This document shows, one piece after another, positions 25,974-33,235 of a DNA stretch of 41,688 bases. The translations under genes and the position numbers were made by a program. The notes beneath the pieces were generated by a model, which was not told the origin of the DNA, did not search any database, and worked only from the letters and a program-made list of their open reading frames with translations. Origin of the DNA: Pseudomonadota bacterium (GTDB lineage Bacteria > Pseudomonadota > Alphaproteobacteria > Acetobacterales > Acetobacteraceae); assembly GCA_021808545.1 (NCBI GenBank), contig JAKBBM010000015.1:1-41688 (forward strand). The letters are read 5' to 3'. Numbering within the stretch: the first letter of the stretch is position 1; the number at the start of each line of letters is the position of its first letter.

Positions 25974-26297
25974 ATGCCGAAGATGATTTTTGTGGAACGT
26001 GATGGGCAGGCCCGCGAGGTGGAGGCGCCGCTCGGCCTTTCCGTGCTCGAGGTGGCGCATAAGCATGGTGTGGATATTGAAGGGGCGTGCGAAGGTTCGC
26101 TTGCCTGTTCCACTTGCCATGTCATCGTCGATCAGGCTTGGTTCAACAAGCTGACCCCGCCGACCGAGGATGAGGAAGACATGCTTGATGTCGCGTTCGG
26201 ACTGGAAAAAACATCCCGCCTGGGCTGCCAGATCGTCATCACCGAGGCGCTGGATGGGCTGACCGTTCGTTTGCCGGCGAGTAAGAAGGCAGGATGA
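25974..26297 (+). CDS. [2Fe-2S] ferredoxin, adrenodoxin/ISC type
   Basis: 107 residues. The cluster ligands are Cys39, Cys45, Cys48 and Cys85 in [10 protein letters not shown] and LGCQI, the C-x5-C-x2-C...C spacing of adrenodoxin-type ferredoxins such as Fdx. The acidic stretch [10 protein letters not shown] (about 63-72) is the usual partner-binding surface. It would supply electrons from NADPH through a reductase to sulfur or iron-sulfur chemistry. GAGGG at 25958-25962 precedes the start; GTG 25971 and ATG 25974 are both possible. It lies 69 bases after the desulfurase gene and its end overlaps mnmA by 4 bases. Confidence 0.93.
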   Translation: MPKMIFVERDGQAREVEAPLGLSVLEVAHKHGVDIEGACEGSLACSTCHVIVDQAWFNKLTPPTEDEEDMLDVAFGLEKTSRLGCQIVITEALDGLTVRLPASKKAG

Positions 26298-27337
26298 AAG
26301 TCGTTGTCGCCATGTCCGGCGGGGTCGATAGCTCGGTCGTGGCCGGGCTGATGGCCCGCGAAGGCCATGAGGTCATTGGCGTGACCCTGCAGCTTTATGA
26401 CCATGGGGCCGCCACCAGCCGCAAGGGCGCCTGTTGTGCTGGGCAGGATATTCATGATGCGCGGCGTGTCGCCGATAAGCTGGGCATTGCGCATTATGTT
26501 GTCGATTCTGAAGTGCGGTTCAGGCAAAGCGTGATTTCCGCCTTTGCCGATTCCTATGCTGGCGGGCAGACGCCAGTGCCCTGCATTGCCTGCAACCAGC
26601 ATCTTAAATTTGGGGATTTGCTGGAGATGGCCCGCGATCTTGGCGCCGAGGCGCTGGCCACGGGCCATTATGTCCGCCGGATAGAAGGGGCGGACGGCGC
26701 TGAAATGCATAAAGCCGTCGATGCCACTCGGGACCAGAGCTGGTTTTTGTTCGCAACCACCCGTGAACAGCTTGAATTTTGCCGGTTTCCGCTGGGGCAT
26801 TACGCCTCCAAGGCCGAAGTGCGCGCCCTGGCCGTCGAGATGGGGCTGGCCGTGGCGGAAAAACCGGATAGTCAGGATATCTGTTTTGTGCCCAGCGGCA
26901 GTTATGCCGATGTGGTGGAAAAATACCGTCCCGACGCGCTGGAGGATGGTGAGATTGTGACCGAGGACGGTCGGGTGCTGGGCGCGCATCAGGGCATTGC
27001 CCGCTATACGATTGGCCAGGCTAAACGCCTGCCCAATGCGGCCGCTCATATGGTAGTGAAAAAAATTGAGCCGGGAACAAAGCGCATTATTGTTGGCCCG
27101 CGCGGGGTACAAAGTGCCAAGGTACAGCTGCGCGCGGTGAATTGGCTGACAGCACCGCGCGAATTGCGGGCTGGTGTGAAGTTGCGCGCGCGCGATGAGG
27201 TGCGCCCGGTGCGGATTATTCCCCAAGCGCGGGAGGAAGCGGTTTTGCTTTTGGATGAACCTGCCCTGGCAGCACCAGGGCAGGCGGCGGTGTTTTATGA
27301 GGGCGAACGTGTCCTGGGCGGTGGGTTTATCGTGTAA
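26294..27337 (+). CDS. mnmA: tRNA-specific 2-thiouridylase
   Basis: 347 residues. The ATP-pyrophosphatase PP-loop MSGGVDSSV (7-15) opens the protein. The first catalytic cysteine is Cys100 in [12 protein letters not shown] and the second is Cys197 in [12 protein letters not shown] and the C-terminal beta domains follow. MnmA installs sulfur at position 2 of the wobble uridine in tRNA for Lys, Glu and Gln, taking it from a cysteine desulfurase directly or through a relay. Its ATG overlaps the ferredoxin stop (ATGA), so translation is coupled. A desulfurase upstream in the same run fits as sulfur donor. Confidence 0.96.
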   Translation: MKVVVAMSGGVDSSVVAGLMAREGHEVIGVTLQLYDHGAATSRKGACCAGQDIHDARRVADKLGIAHYVVDSEVRFRQSVISAFADSYAGGQTPVPCIACNQHLKFGDLLEMARDLGAEALATGHYVRRIEGADGAEMHKAVDATRDQSWFLFATTREQLEFCRFPLGHYASKAEVRALAVEMGLAVAEKPDSQDICFVPSGSYADVVEKYRPDALEDGEIVTEDGRVLGAHQGIARYTIGQAKRLPNAAAHMVVKKIEPGTKRIIVGPRGVQSAKVQLRAVNWLTAPRELRAGVKLRARDEVRPVRIIPQAREEAVLLLDEPALAAPGQAAVFYEGERVLGGGFIV

Positions 27338-27353
27338 ATCATAATGCTGTTTG

Positions 27354-27381
27354 TTGATTCGTTAACCATATCGGGTACAAT
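27354..27381 (+). promoter_or_regulatory. Promoter of the Hint-domain gene
   Basis: TTGATT (27354-27359) and TACAAT (27376-27381) are separated by 16 bases; the -10 has one mismatch to consensus. It lies just after the mnmA stop and about 75 bases before the Hint gene start, so this gene is probably transcribed on its own. Confidence 0.5.
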
Positions 27382-27454
27382 CTAGGGTTATGGTCCGGTT
27401 ACCCAAGGCGGTGCGCGCATTGTGCCGCGCCGTGTCGTACCGGCGGGAATGGGA

Positions 27455-28612
27455 ATGGCGAGCAACAGCTACAGTATAGCCTCTGGCGGTACGCTGACGA
27501 TCACACAGCCGCTCAGCCTGGGTACAAACATCGAATTTCTCAATAACACCGCAAGCGATGGTGTGTTGATTTTCCAAAATGGCGGCTTGGGGGTAACCAC
27601 CACGACAAATGCGGGCTATCTGACCACCAGCGGCTATTTCGGCGGGACCGTGCTTAATTTTCAGCCCGGAACCTATGGGATTGGCGGCGATCAGGTTACG
27701 CTGCAGGTGGTCAAAAGCCTGTTCTCGGAACTGGATGTGGCCAGTACAGCGGCGGTGGATAATGCCGATTTCGCCAATATCGCGACCTTTGCCGCGCAAA
27801 ATGGCGATATCATCTTGATCGAGAATGGCACGGTGGTGCCCGGACCAGCAGCACCTTTCACGTTGGATACGAATGAGGCACATGTCATCGACCAGATGGC
27901 GCAGGCTTTGTTTGGCACGGCGGCCAATAGCGCCACCTTGGTGCTGGGATTTTCGGATATCCGGGCAAATCCGAACAGCAATCATCCGTTTGTCGATGCC
28001 GTGTTCACCACCGAGACGCCTGTGAATCCGTGCTTTGCCGCGGGAACACGAATTTTAACCCCGCGCGGCGAGGTCCCCGTGGAGGATTTGCGCGAGGGCG
28101 ATTTGGTGATCACCCGCGAGGGTGAGGAACGGCCCATCACCTGGATTGGGCGGCGGGAACTCGATTTGAGCGTACAATTGCGCCCGGAAACCGTGCGCCC
28201 TGTGGTTATTGAACCAGGCGCGCTGGCTGACGGGGTGCCCTCGCGCCGTTTGGCGGTTTCACCTGACCATGCGCTGTATCTGGATGGCGTTCTGGTGCCG
28301 GCCAAGGAATTGCTGAATTGGTCCAATATTTATCAGGACCATCAGGTGCCGCGTGTGACGTATTACCATCTGGAACTGCCGTGCCATGATGTGCTTTTTG
28401 CCGACTCCACACCGGCGGAGAGTTTTCTCGATACGGGCCATCGTGGTTTGTTCGATAATGATGATGGGAGCATCGTGACGCTGCCCAGCGCGATGCAGGC
28501 GCGGCGCGAGGCGGAAAGCTGTGCACCACTTTGTCTGGGCGGTGCCCAGCTTGAGGGCATCCGCCAACGCATCGCGAGCCGTCAGATTGGTATCCGGCTC
28601 ACCGCCAGATAG
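27455..28612 (+). CDS. Hint-domain (Hint_2 type) protein
   Basis: 385 residues. The N-terminal 190 residues are rich in Gly, Thr, Ser and Asn with short beta-strand repeats (SIASGGTLTITQPLS) and look like a secreted beta-structured part, but no classical signal peptide is present. A Hedgehog/intein-type domain starts at Cys193 (CFAAGTRILTPRGEVPVEDLREGDLVIT), continues with SPDHALYLDG and PAKELLN, and ends about residue 340. Hint domains cut at their first Cys; this form has no sequence after the domain resembling an extein. ATG 27455 has GGCGGG seven bases upstream; GTG 27422 is an alternative. Its 3' end overlaps the convergent EAL gene by 31 bases. Domain firm; function unknown. Confidence 0.85.
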   Translation: MASNSYSIASGGTLTITQPLSLGTNIEFLNNTASDGVLIFQNGGLGVTTTTNAGYLTTSGYFGGTVLNFQPGTYGIGGDQVTLQVVKSLFSELDVASTAAVDNADFANIATFAAQNGDIILIENGTVVPGPAAPFTLDTNEAHVIDQMAQALFGTAANSATLVLGFSDIRANPNSNHPFVDAVFTTETPVNPCFAAGTRILTPRGEVPVEDLREGDLVITREGEERPITWIGRRELDLSVQLRPETVRPVVIEPGALADGVPSRRLAVSPDHALYLDGVLVPAKELLNWSNIYQDHQVPRVTYYHLELPCHDVLFADSTPAESFLDTGHRGLFDNDDGSIVTLPSAMQARREAESCAPLCLGGAQLEGIRQRIASRQIGIRLTAR

Positions 28613-29343
28613 TCGCGCAGCAAGGCGGCCGGTAAGGGATGTGAAAACAGAAACCCCTGGCCATGGGTGACATTATTGGCCTGCATCATTTCGTGCTGGG
28701 CGGGGGTTTCAATACCTTCGGCGATAATATCCTGCCCCTGGATGAGAGCGGTACTGACCATGTCGCGGATAAAATCATGCGCGCCTGGGGTGGATGAGGT
28801 CACGACACTGCGATCGAGTTTGATTGCGCGGATCGGCATTTGCATCAGTGCGGCGAGATGCGGCATGTCAGGGGTTATGTCATCCAGCGCCAACCCGTAT
28901 CCGGCTTCACGGAGCGCAGTGATGACGGCATGTACCGCAGCCAGGTCATGTACGGGCTGCTCTTCCGTCAATTCAAAACGTATATGCTTGGGCTCAAGTC
29001 CGCTGCCGGCGCGCAACGCCTCAATCTGCAGGACCAGCTCTGGATGCAATAGCGCATCCAACGGCAGGTTGAAGGCGATGCTAAGCCCATGGGCGGCAAA
29101 ACCATAAGCCCGGTATTCCGCTAAGGCTCGGCGCATGATCGCCATGGTCAGGCGGATTGAATGTTCTGCCCCATCCATGGCGTTTAATAAGCGGGTTGGC
29201 CCCGTGAGCGATCCATCCGCGCTCGCGGTCCGGATCAGAACCTCGACGTAATCCGCCCGTGCATCATATAACCGGACAATTGGCTGATAAAAAATCCGAA
29301 CTGAAGCCAACAGCGCCGGGTCGGGCTGGCCTTGATAGGACAT
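28582..29343 (-). CDS. Stand-alone EAL-domain protein, degenerate
   Basis: 253 residues consisting of an EAL domain alone. The signature reads EVL (Glu34) instead of EAL. Other catalytic positions are kept: Asn in AFNLPL, FELTEEQ, Asp154-Asp155, Lys in IKLDRS, AEGIET and the Gln of HGQGF. Loop 6, normally DDFG(T/A)G, reads DDITPD and has lost the glycine turn that supports dimerisation and catalysis, so activity is doubtful and a c-di-GMP-binding or protein-binding role is possible. No membrane segment. The start is preceded by a hairpin that covers the weak ribosome site (29350-29390). Confidence 0.85.
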   Translation of the reverse strand: MSYQGQPDPALLASVRIFYQPIVRLYDARADYVEVLIRTASADGSLTGPTRLLNAMDGAEHSIRLTMAIMRRALAEYRAYGFAAHGLSIAFNLPLDALLHPELVLQIEALRAGSGLEPKHIRFELTEEQPVHDLAAVHAVITALREAGYGLALDDITPDMPHLAALMQMPIRAIKLDRSVVTSSTPGAHDFIRDMVSTALIQGQDIIAEGIETPAQHEMMQANNVTHGQGFLFSHPLPAALLRDYLAVSRIPI

Positions 29344-29349
29344 CTAAAA

Positions 29350-29390
29350 TTCCGCGTTTTGTGAAAAAATAGCAGTAAGACAACGCGGAA
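29350..29390 (-). promoter_or_regulatory. Leader hairpin over the ribosome site of the EAL gene
   Basis: TTCCGCGTT (29390-29382 on the minus strand) and AACGCGGAA (29358-29350) form a perfect 9-base inverted repeat with a 23-base loop. The 3' arm holds the only purine-rich stretch before the start codon (CGGAA), and it is followed by TTTTAG and the ATG. In RNA this would hide the ribosome site; the UUUU after the stem also gives a weak terminator shape. As DNA, the arms are about three helical turns apart and could be an operator. Confidence 0.45.
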
Positions 29391-29445
29391 GTAGCAAAAA
29401 TTGAGGCGGAGGGCGACTAAAAAATTAAAAAACAGTTTAAATTTT

Positions 29446-30393
29446 TTACTTCTCCTTTGCCTTCGGTTGAGCCGCGCTGCGACGCAGGCGGCGTTCTCCG
29501 AGAAATAGCAAAATGGGAGCGGCGATAAAAATCGACGACGAGGTGCCCACAATAATGCCAAACAGCATAATCCAGGCGAAACCCGAAAGAGCGGCGCCGC
29601 CGAACAACGCTAGGGGCAGAGCGGCCAAAAATACGGTGCCGGAAGTGCCGAGTGTGCGGTTCAATGTCTCGTTGATCGAGCGATCAATCAGATCCCGCAA
29701 GGGCATGCTCTTGAATTTACGCATATTTTCGCGGACCCGATCATAAACCACCACCTTGTCGTTGGTGGAGTAGCCGATGATGGTTAGAATCGCCGCGATG
29801 GTCACGAGATCGAATGGGATGCGTGTGACGACCATGAAGCCGATGGTTTTTGTGGTATCCAAAATCAGTGTGGTGACCGCGCCGGCGGCGAACTGCCATT
29901 CGAATCGGAACCAGATATAGGCGAGAATCATTAGGAAGCTGAGCCCCAGTGCTGCCAGCCCCTGGGTGAAAAGTTGGCGTGAGACAGACGCGCCAATGGC
30001 TTGGGTGGAGAGAAGTTTCGCCCCAGGCGCGGCATTGTCCAGCGCTGTTTGCGCATGTTCGATGGCGGTTTGGGTAGCCGCGGCGGAATCGCGGCTCTCC
30101 AGACTGATCAGCACGCCTTTACCGCCCTTACCGAAGCTTTGCAGGGCGGCATTTTGCAGGCCGGCCTTGGCCAGGGCCGCGCGCAGGGCGGCAAAGTCGG
30201 GCGGTGTCGGGGTTTGGACCTGCAGAACCACGCCGCCCTTAAAGTCGAGCCCCATATTGAGGCCTGGATAAAAGAACAGAATGATGGAGGCGGTTGAGAG
30301 CACGGCGGAGACGATAAGGCCCGCGAAGCGCCCATTCATGAAGCGAATTTTGGTGCCGTCCGGAACGAAGCGGAACATAGGCCGATAGAACAT
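29446..30393 (-). CDS. secF: Protein translocase subunit SecF
   Basis: 315 residues with six membrane helices. The SecF features are present: GLDFKGGVVLQV after the first helix, then VVTRIPFDLVTIAAILTIIGYSTNDKVVVYDRVREN and NETLNRTLGTSGT. With SecD it uses the proton gradient to help proteins leave the Sec channel into the periplasm. ATG 30393 has AAGGAG at the right distance and lies 9 bases after the secD stop. The C-terminal tail is short and basic (LRRSAAQPKAKEK). Confidence 0.96.
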   Translation of the reverse strand: MFYRPMFRFVPDGTKIRFMNGRFAGLIVSAVLSTASIILFFYPGLNMGLDFKGGVVLQVQTPTPPDFAALRAALAKAGLQNAALQSFGKGGKGVLISLESRDSAAATQTAIEHAQTALDNAAPGAKLLSTQAIGASVSRQLFTQGLAALGLSFLMILAYIWFRFEWQFAAGAVTTLILDTTKTIGFMVVTRIPFDLVTIAAILTIIGYSTNDKVVVYDRVRENMRKFKSMPLRDLIDRSINETLNRTLGTSGTVFLAALPLALFGGAALSGFAWIMLFGIIVGTSSSIFIAAPILLFLGERRLRRSAAQPKAKEK

Positions 30394-30402
30394 GAAGGCT
30401 CC

Positions 30403-31980
30403 TTAGACGGGCAGGCTGGCGGGACGGCGGGCGACGTACCAGCGCGACGTAATCAGCCGTACGAGCACCGTGGCGGTGAACATGGTGGTGATGATGCCGG
30501 CACAGATGGTCACGGCAAAGCCGCGCACAGGTGGCGAGCCGAAAATGAACAACGTGATGTGGGCAAGCAGCGTGGTGACGTTACTGTCGATGATGGTGGC
30601 GTAAGCGCGCTTATAGCCGGCCTCTAGCGCGGCCAGGGGCTTGCGGCCATTGCGCACCTCCTCGCGGACGCGCTCATTGATCAGGATGTTGGCGTCCACC
30701 GCCATGCCAAGCGTGAGCAAGATACCCGCCATGCCCGGCAAGGTAAGGGTGGCGCCCATGGCGGAAAGGATGGCGAGCATCAGCACGAGATTCATGACCA
30801 GCGCGATGTTCGCAAACCAGCCAAACAGCCCATAGAAGAAAGCCATGAAGCCGAGCACGAAGATGAAGCCCGCGATAAGCGAGAGGGTGCCGGCACGAAT
30901 GGCATCGGCCCCCAATTCCGGCCCTACGCTTTGCTCCTCAACAATGGAAAGGGGGGCAGGCAGTGCGCCAGCGCGCAGCAACAGGGCGAGGTCGGTTGCC
31001 GACTGGGCGGTGAAATGCCCGGAAATTTGCCCGGAACCGCCGGTAATCGGCGTCTGAATCACTGGCGCTTCGATAATCTTGCCATCCAGAACAATGGCAA
31101 AGAGCTTGCCGACATTGTTGGAGGTGACATCCGCGAATTCCCGCGCGCCGACGGAGTTGAGCGTGAAATTCACCACCCATTGGCCGGTCTGCGGGTCTGT
31201 GCTGGCCTGGGCGCCCTCGAGGCTGGAGCCGTCCACGGCGACGTTACTGAATACGGGCAGCTTCTTTTCCGGGTTGTTGGCCATGGGGAGCAATTCATCG
31301 CCTGGGGGAGGGGGCGCGCCAGGGGTGGCGTTCGAATCGACCATTTGGAAGGTCATGTGCGCGGTGGTGCCGATTAGTTTTTTTACGCGGCCCGGGTCGG
31401 ATATGCCGGGTAGCTGCACAACAATTTCATTGCGTCCCTGTCGGGCGATAGAGGCGTTGAGGACGCCTGTGCCATCGATACGGCGCTGAATAATGGTAAT
31501 AGCCTGGGTAATGGCCTGAGAATCGCGCGCCGCCAGGGTGGCCCGGGGAATAGTGATGGCGATGGCGCCAGCTGTCGTTTGCGACACGGCGACGCTAGGG
31601 CTGTTTGCCCCGGGCGCATAGCTAATGAGTTTTTGCAGGGCCTTCATTGCGGCATCGCCCTGGTCAGACAGCGGATGCAACAGAACTTGATGGTTGGGCA
31701 GATCCACATGCAGATCGGTATAGCCAAGCTTGGCCGCGCGCAGGGTCTGGCGCGTTTGGTCCAGCAGCGTGTTCAGATCCTGTTTCTTGATCGCGTCGGT
31801 ATCGATCTGCAGCAGCAGATAAGAGCCGCCACGCAAATCAAGCCCGAGATGGACTTGCGTCCACGGCAGAATACCCGGCCAGAAGGCCGGACGGGACCAG
31901 AGGTTAGGCAGGCTGAGCAGGACGCCCAGTCCGCAGAGCAACAAGATGCCGAAGATTTTGGCGCGGCTGAAATAAAGCAC
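30403..31980 (-). CDS. secD: Protein translocase subunit SecD
   Basis: 525 residues. An N-terminal helix (about 7-25), the LGLDLRGGSYLLLQID motif, the large periplasmic P1 region and five C-terminal helices with GMAVDANILINERVREE are all typical of SecD. GTG 31980 was chosen because GGAG lies five bases upstream and the protein then starts right before the first helix (VLYFSRAKIF...); a farther in-frame ATG at 32067 would overlap the divergent gene. It pairs with secF in one operon. yajC is not adjacent. Confidence 0.96.
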   Translation of the reverse strand: MLYFSRAKIFGILLLCGLGVLLSLPNLWSRPAFWPGILPWTQVHLGLDLRGGSYLLLQIDTDAIKKQDLNTLLDQTRQTLRAAKLGYTDLHVDLPNHQVLLHPLSDQGDAAMKALQKLISYAPGANSPSVAVSQTTAGAIAITIPRATLAARDSQAITQAITIIQRRIDGTGVLNASIARQGRNEIVVQLPGISDPGRVKKLIGTTAHMTFQMVDSNATPGAPPPPGDELLPMANNPEKKLPVFSNVAVDGSSLEGAQASTDPQTGQWVVNFTLNSVGAREFADVTSNNVGKLFAIVLDGKIIEAPVIQTPITGGSGQISGHFTAQSATDLALLLRAGALPAPLSIVEEQSVGPELGADAIRAGTLSLIAGFIFVLGFMAFFYGLFGWFANIALVMNLVLMLAILSAMGATLTLPGMAGILLTLGMAVDANILINERVREEVRNGRKPLAALEAGYKRAYATIIDSNVTTLLAHITLFIFGSPPVRGFAVTICAGIITTMFTATVLVRLITSRWYVARRPASLPV

Positions 31981-32065
31981 GTTGGCTCCAAATTTTTGCA
32001 AAATCCCTTGCCGTATGGCGGGGCTGAGCGTTGCGTGCAACCCCAGAGCGGAATACCAGAGTGCC

Positions 32066-33052
32066 ATGAGCGAACGTTTGCGGGTAGGGTTAATTGGAGC
32101 GGGGCATTTTGGGCGCTATCACGCCCTGAAATTGGCGGCGGCTGCCCGCGCGAAGCTGATTGGCTTGGCTGACCCGAATCCAGAGCGAGCGAAGAGTGTT
32201 GCCTGGGAGGCGGGCTGCCCAGTCCGCACGGTAGGTGAGATTCTAGATCAGGCCCAGGCGGTGATTATCGCGGCGCCGGCTGAGTTCCATTACGACCTTA
32301 CAACCCGAGCCCTGGAAGCTGGCCGGCACGTGCTGGTGGAAAAGCCGATTGCAGCGACATTGGACCAGGCGCAGATGCTTATAGACGCGGCGGCCCATGC
32401 CGGGCTTGTGCTCCAAGTCGGGCATTTGGAGCGGTTTTCGGCTGCGCATGGGGCGGTAAGCACCCGCATGGGCCAGCCTCTTTACATAGAGGCCGTGAGA
32501 ATTGCCCCGTTTAAGCCGCGTGGCACGGATGTATCGGTCATTCTCGACCTTATGATCCATGACTTGGATCTGATTTTGGCCTTAACCGATTCCGAGGTGG
32601 TAAGTGTTGATGCGGTGGGCGCGCCCGTGGCGAGCGCGCATGACGATATCGCCAATGCCCGTATCCGTTTTGCCAATGGCGCTGTAGCGACGATTACGGC
32701 CAGCCGGATTTCACTGAAAACCGAACGCAAGATGAGAATTTTTTCGCAGAGCGGATATCTTACCGTGGATTTTTCAGCCCGCAAGCTAACCCTTGTGGGC
32801 CGGGGAATTGGCATGAAGTTGCCCGGTTTTGAAGAGTTCGGCGTGGAACAGGCCGGGTGGCAGGACCATGACGCGCTGGCAGCCGAACATGAGGCGTTTT
32901 TCGCCGCTGTGCTGGATGGCGAGCCGGTGGCGGTGGATGGCCAAGCGGGCCGGCGGGCCCTGGCGGCGGCCTTGATGGTCAGTGAATCTATTGCGCAAAG
33001 CCGGGCCGTGGCGGAAGCAAGTGGGCTAATACCGCGCGTCGAGGGCGAATAA
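32066..33052 (+). CDS. Gfo/Idh/MocA-family oxidoreductase, GnnA-like
   Basis: 328 residues. The N-terminal Rossmann fold has GLIGAGHFGRYHA and, after APAEFHY, the VEKPIA motif with the catalytic Lys. The C-terminal domain has RIAPFKPRGTDVSVILDLMIHDLDLIL, where the His lies in the active-site region. This last segment is the form I associate with UDP-N-acetylglucosamine 3-dehydrogenase (GnnA), which with the aminotransferase GnnB prepares the diamino sugar of some lipid A. No gnnB or lpx gene lies in the window, so this is an inference. ATG 32066 starts at the Rossmann motif; it is divergent from secD with 85 bases between. Confidence 0.8.
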   Translation: MSERLRVGLIGAGHFGRYHALKLAAAARAKLIGLADPNPERAKSVAWEAGCPVRTVGEILDQAQAVIIAAPAEFHYDLTTRALEAGRHVLVEKPIAATLDQAQMLIDAAAHAGLVLQVGHLERFSAAHGAVSTRMGQPLYIEAVRIAPFKPRGTDVSVILDLMIHDLDLILALTDSEVVSVDAVGAPVASAHDDIANARIRFANGAVATITASRISLKTERKMRIFSQSGYLTVDFSARKLTLVGRGIGMKLPGFEEFGVEQAGWQDHDALAAEHEAFFAAVLDGEPVAVDGQAGRRALAAALMVSESIAQSRAVAEASGLIPRVEGE

Positions 33053-33235
33053 ATAGGCTGGCATCCTGAAATCGGGTAAAAAAGATTAAAAAGCCCCTTG
33101 GGCAAACCTAAAATTTTTATCAAGAACCCCGCTATTAAGATCCCAGAAACTAAGCGATGTGATTCTTAATGAGGGCCCTTCGCGTATAGAATTCTGTTTC
33201 GCGCCGGCTCCGTCACGAACGATAAGGGGCGCATC

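Noticed and set aside
26132-27226. Long minus-strand open frame (364 codons) opposite ferredoxin and mnmA
   Set aside because: It lies entirely antisense to two firmly identified genes and its translation, rich in His, Gln and Arg, matches no family; a by-product of GC-rich codon bias.
29418-29448. AT-only inverted repeat (TAAAAAATTAAA and TTTAAATTTTTTA) at the end of secF as a terminator
   Set aside because: The stem has no G-C pairs and includes the secF stop codon; a U-rich stretch follows, but stability is too low to call it a terminator.
33093-33103. Short hairpin GCCC-CTT-GGGC after the oxidoreductase gene
   Set aside because: Only four pairs, and the T run comes about ten bases later; too weak for a terminator.
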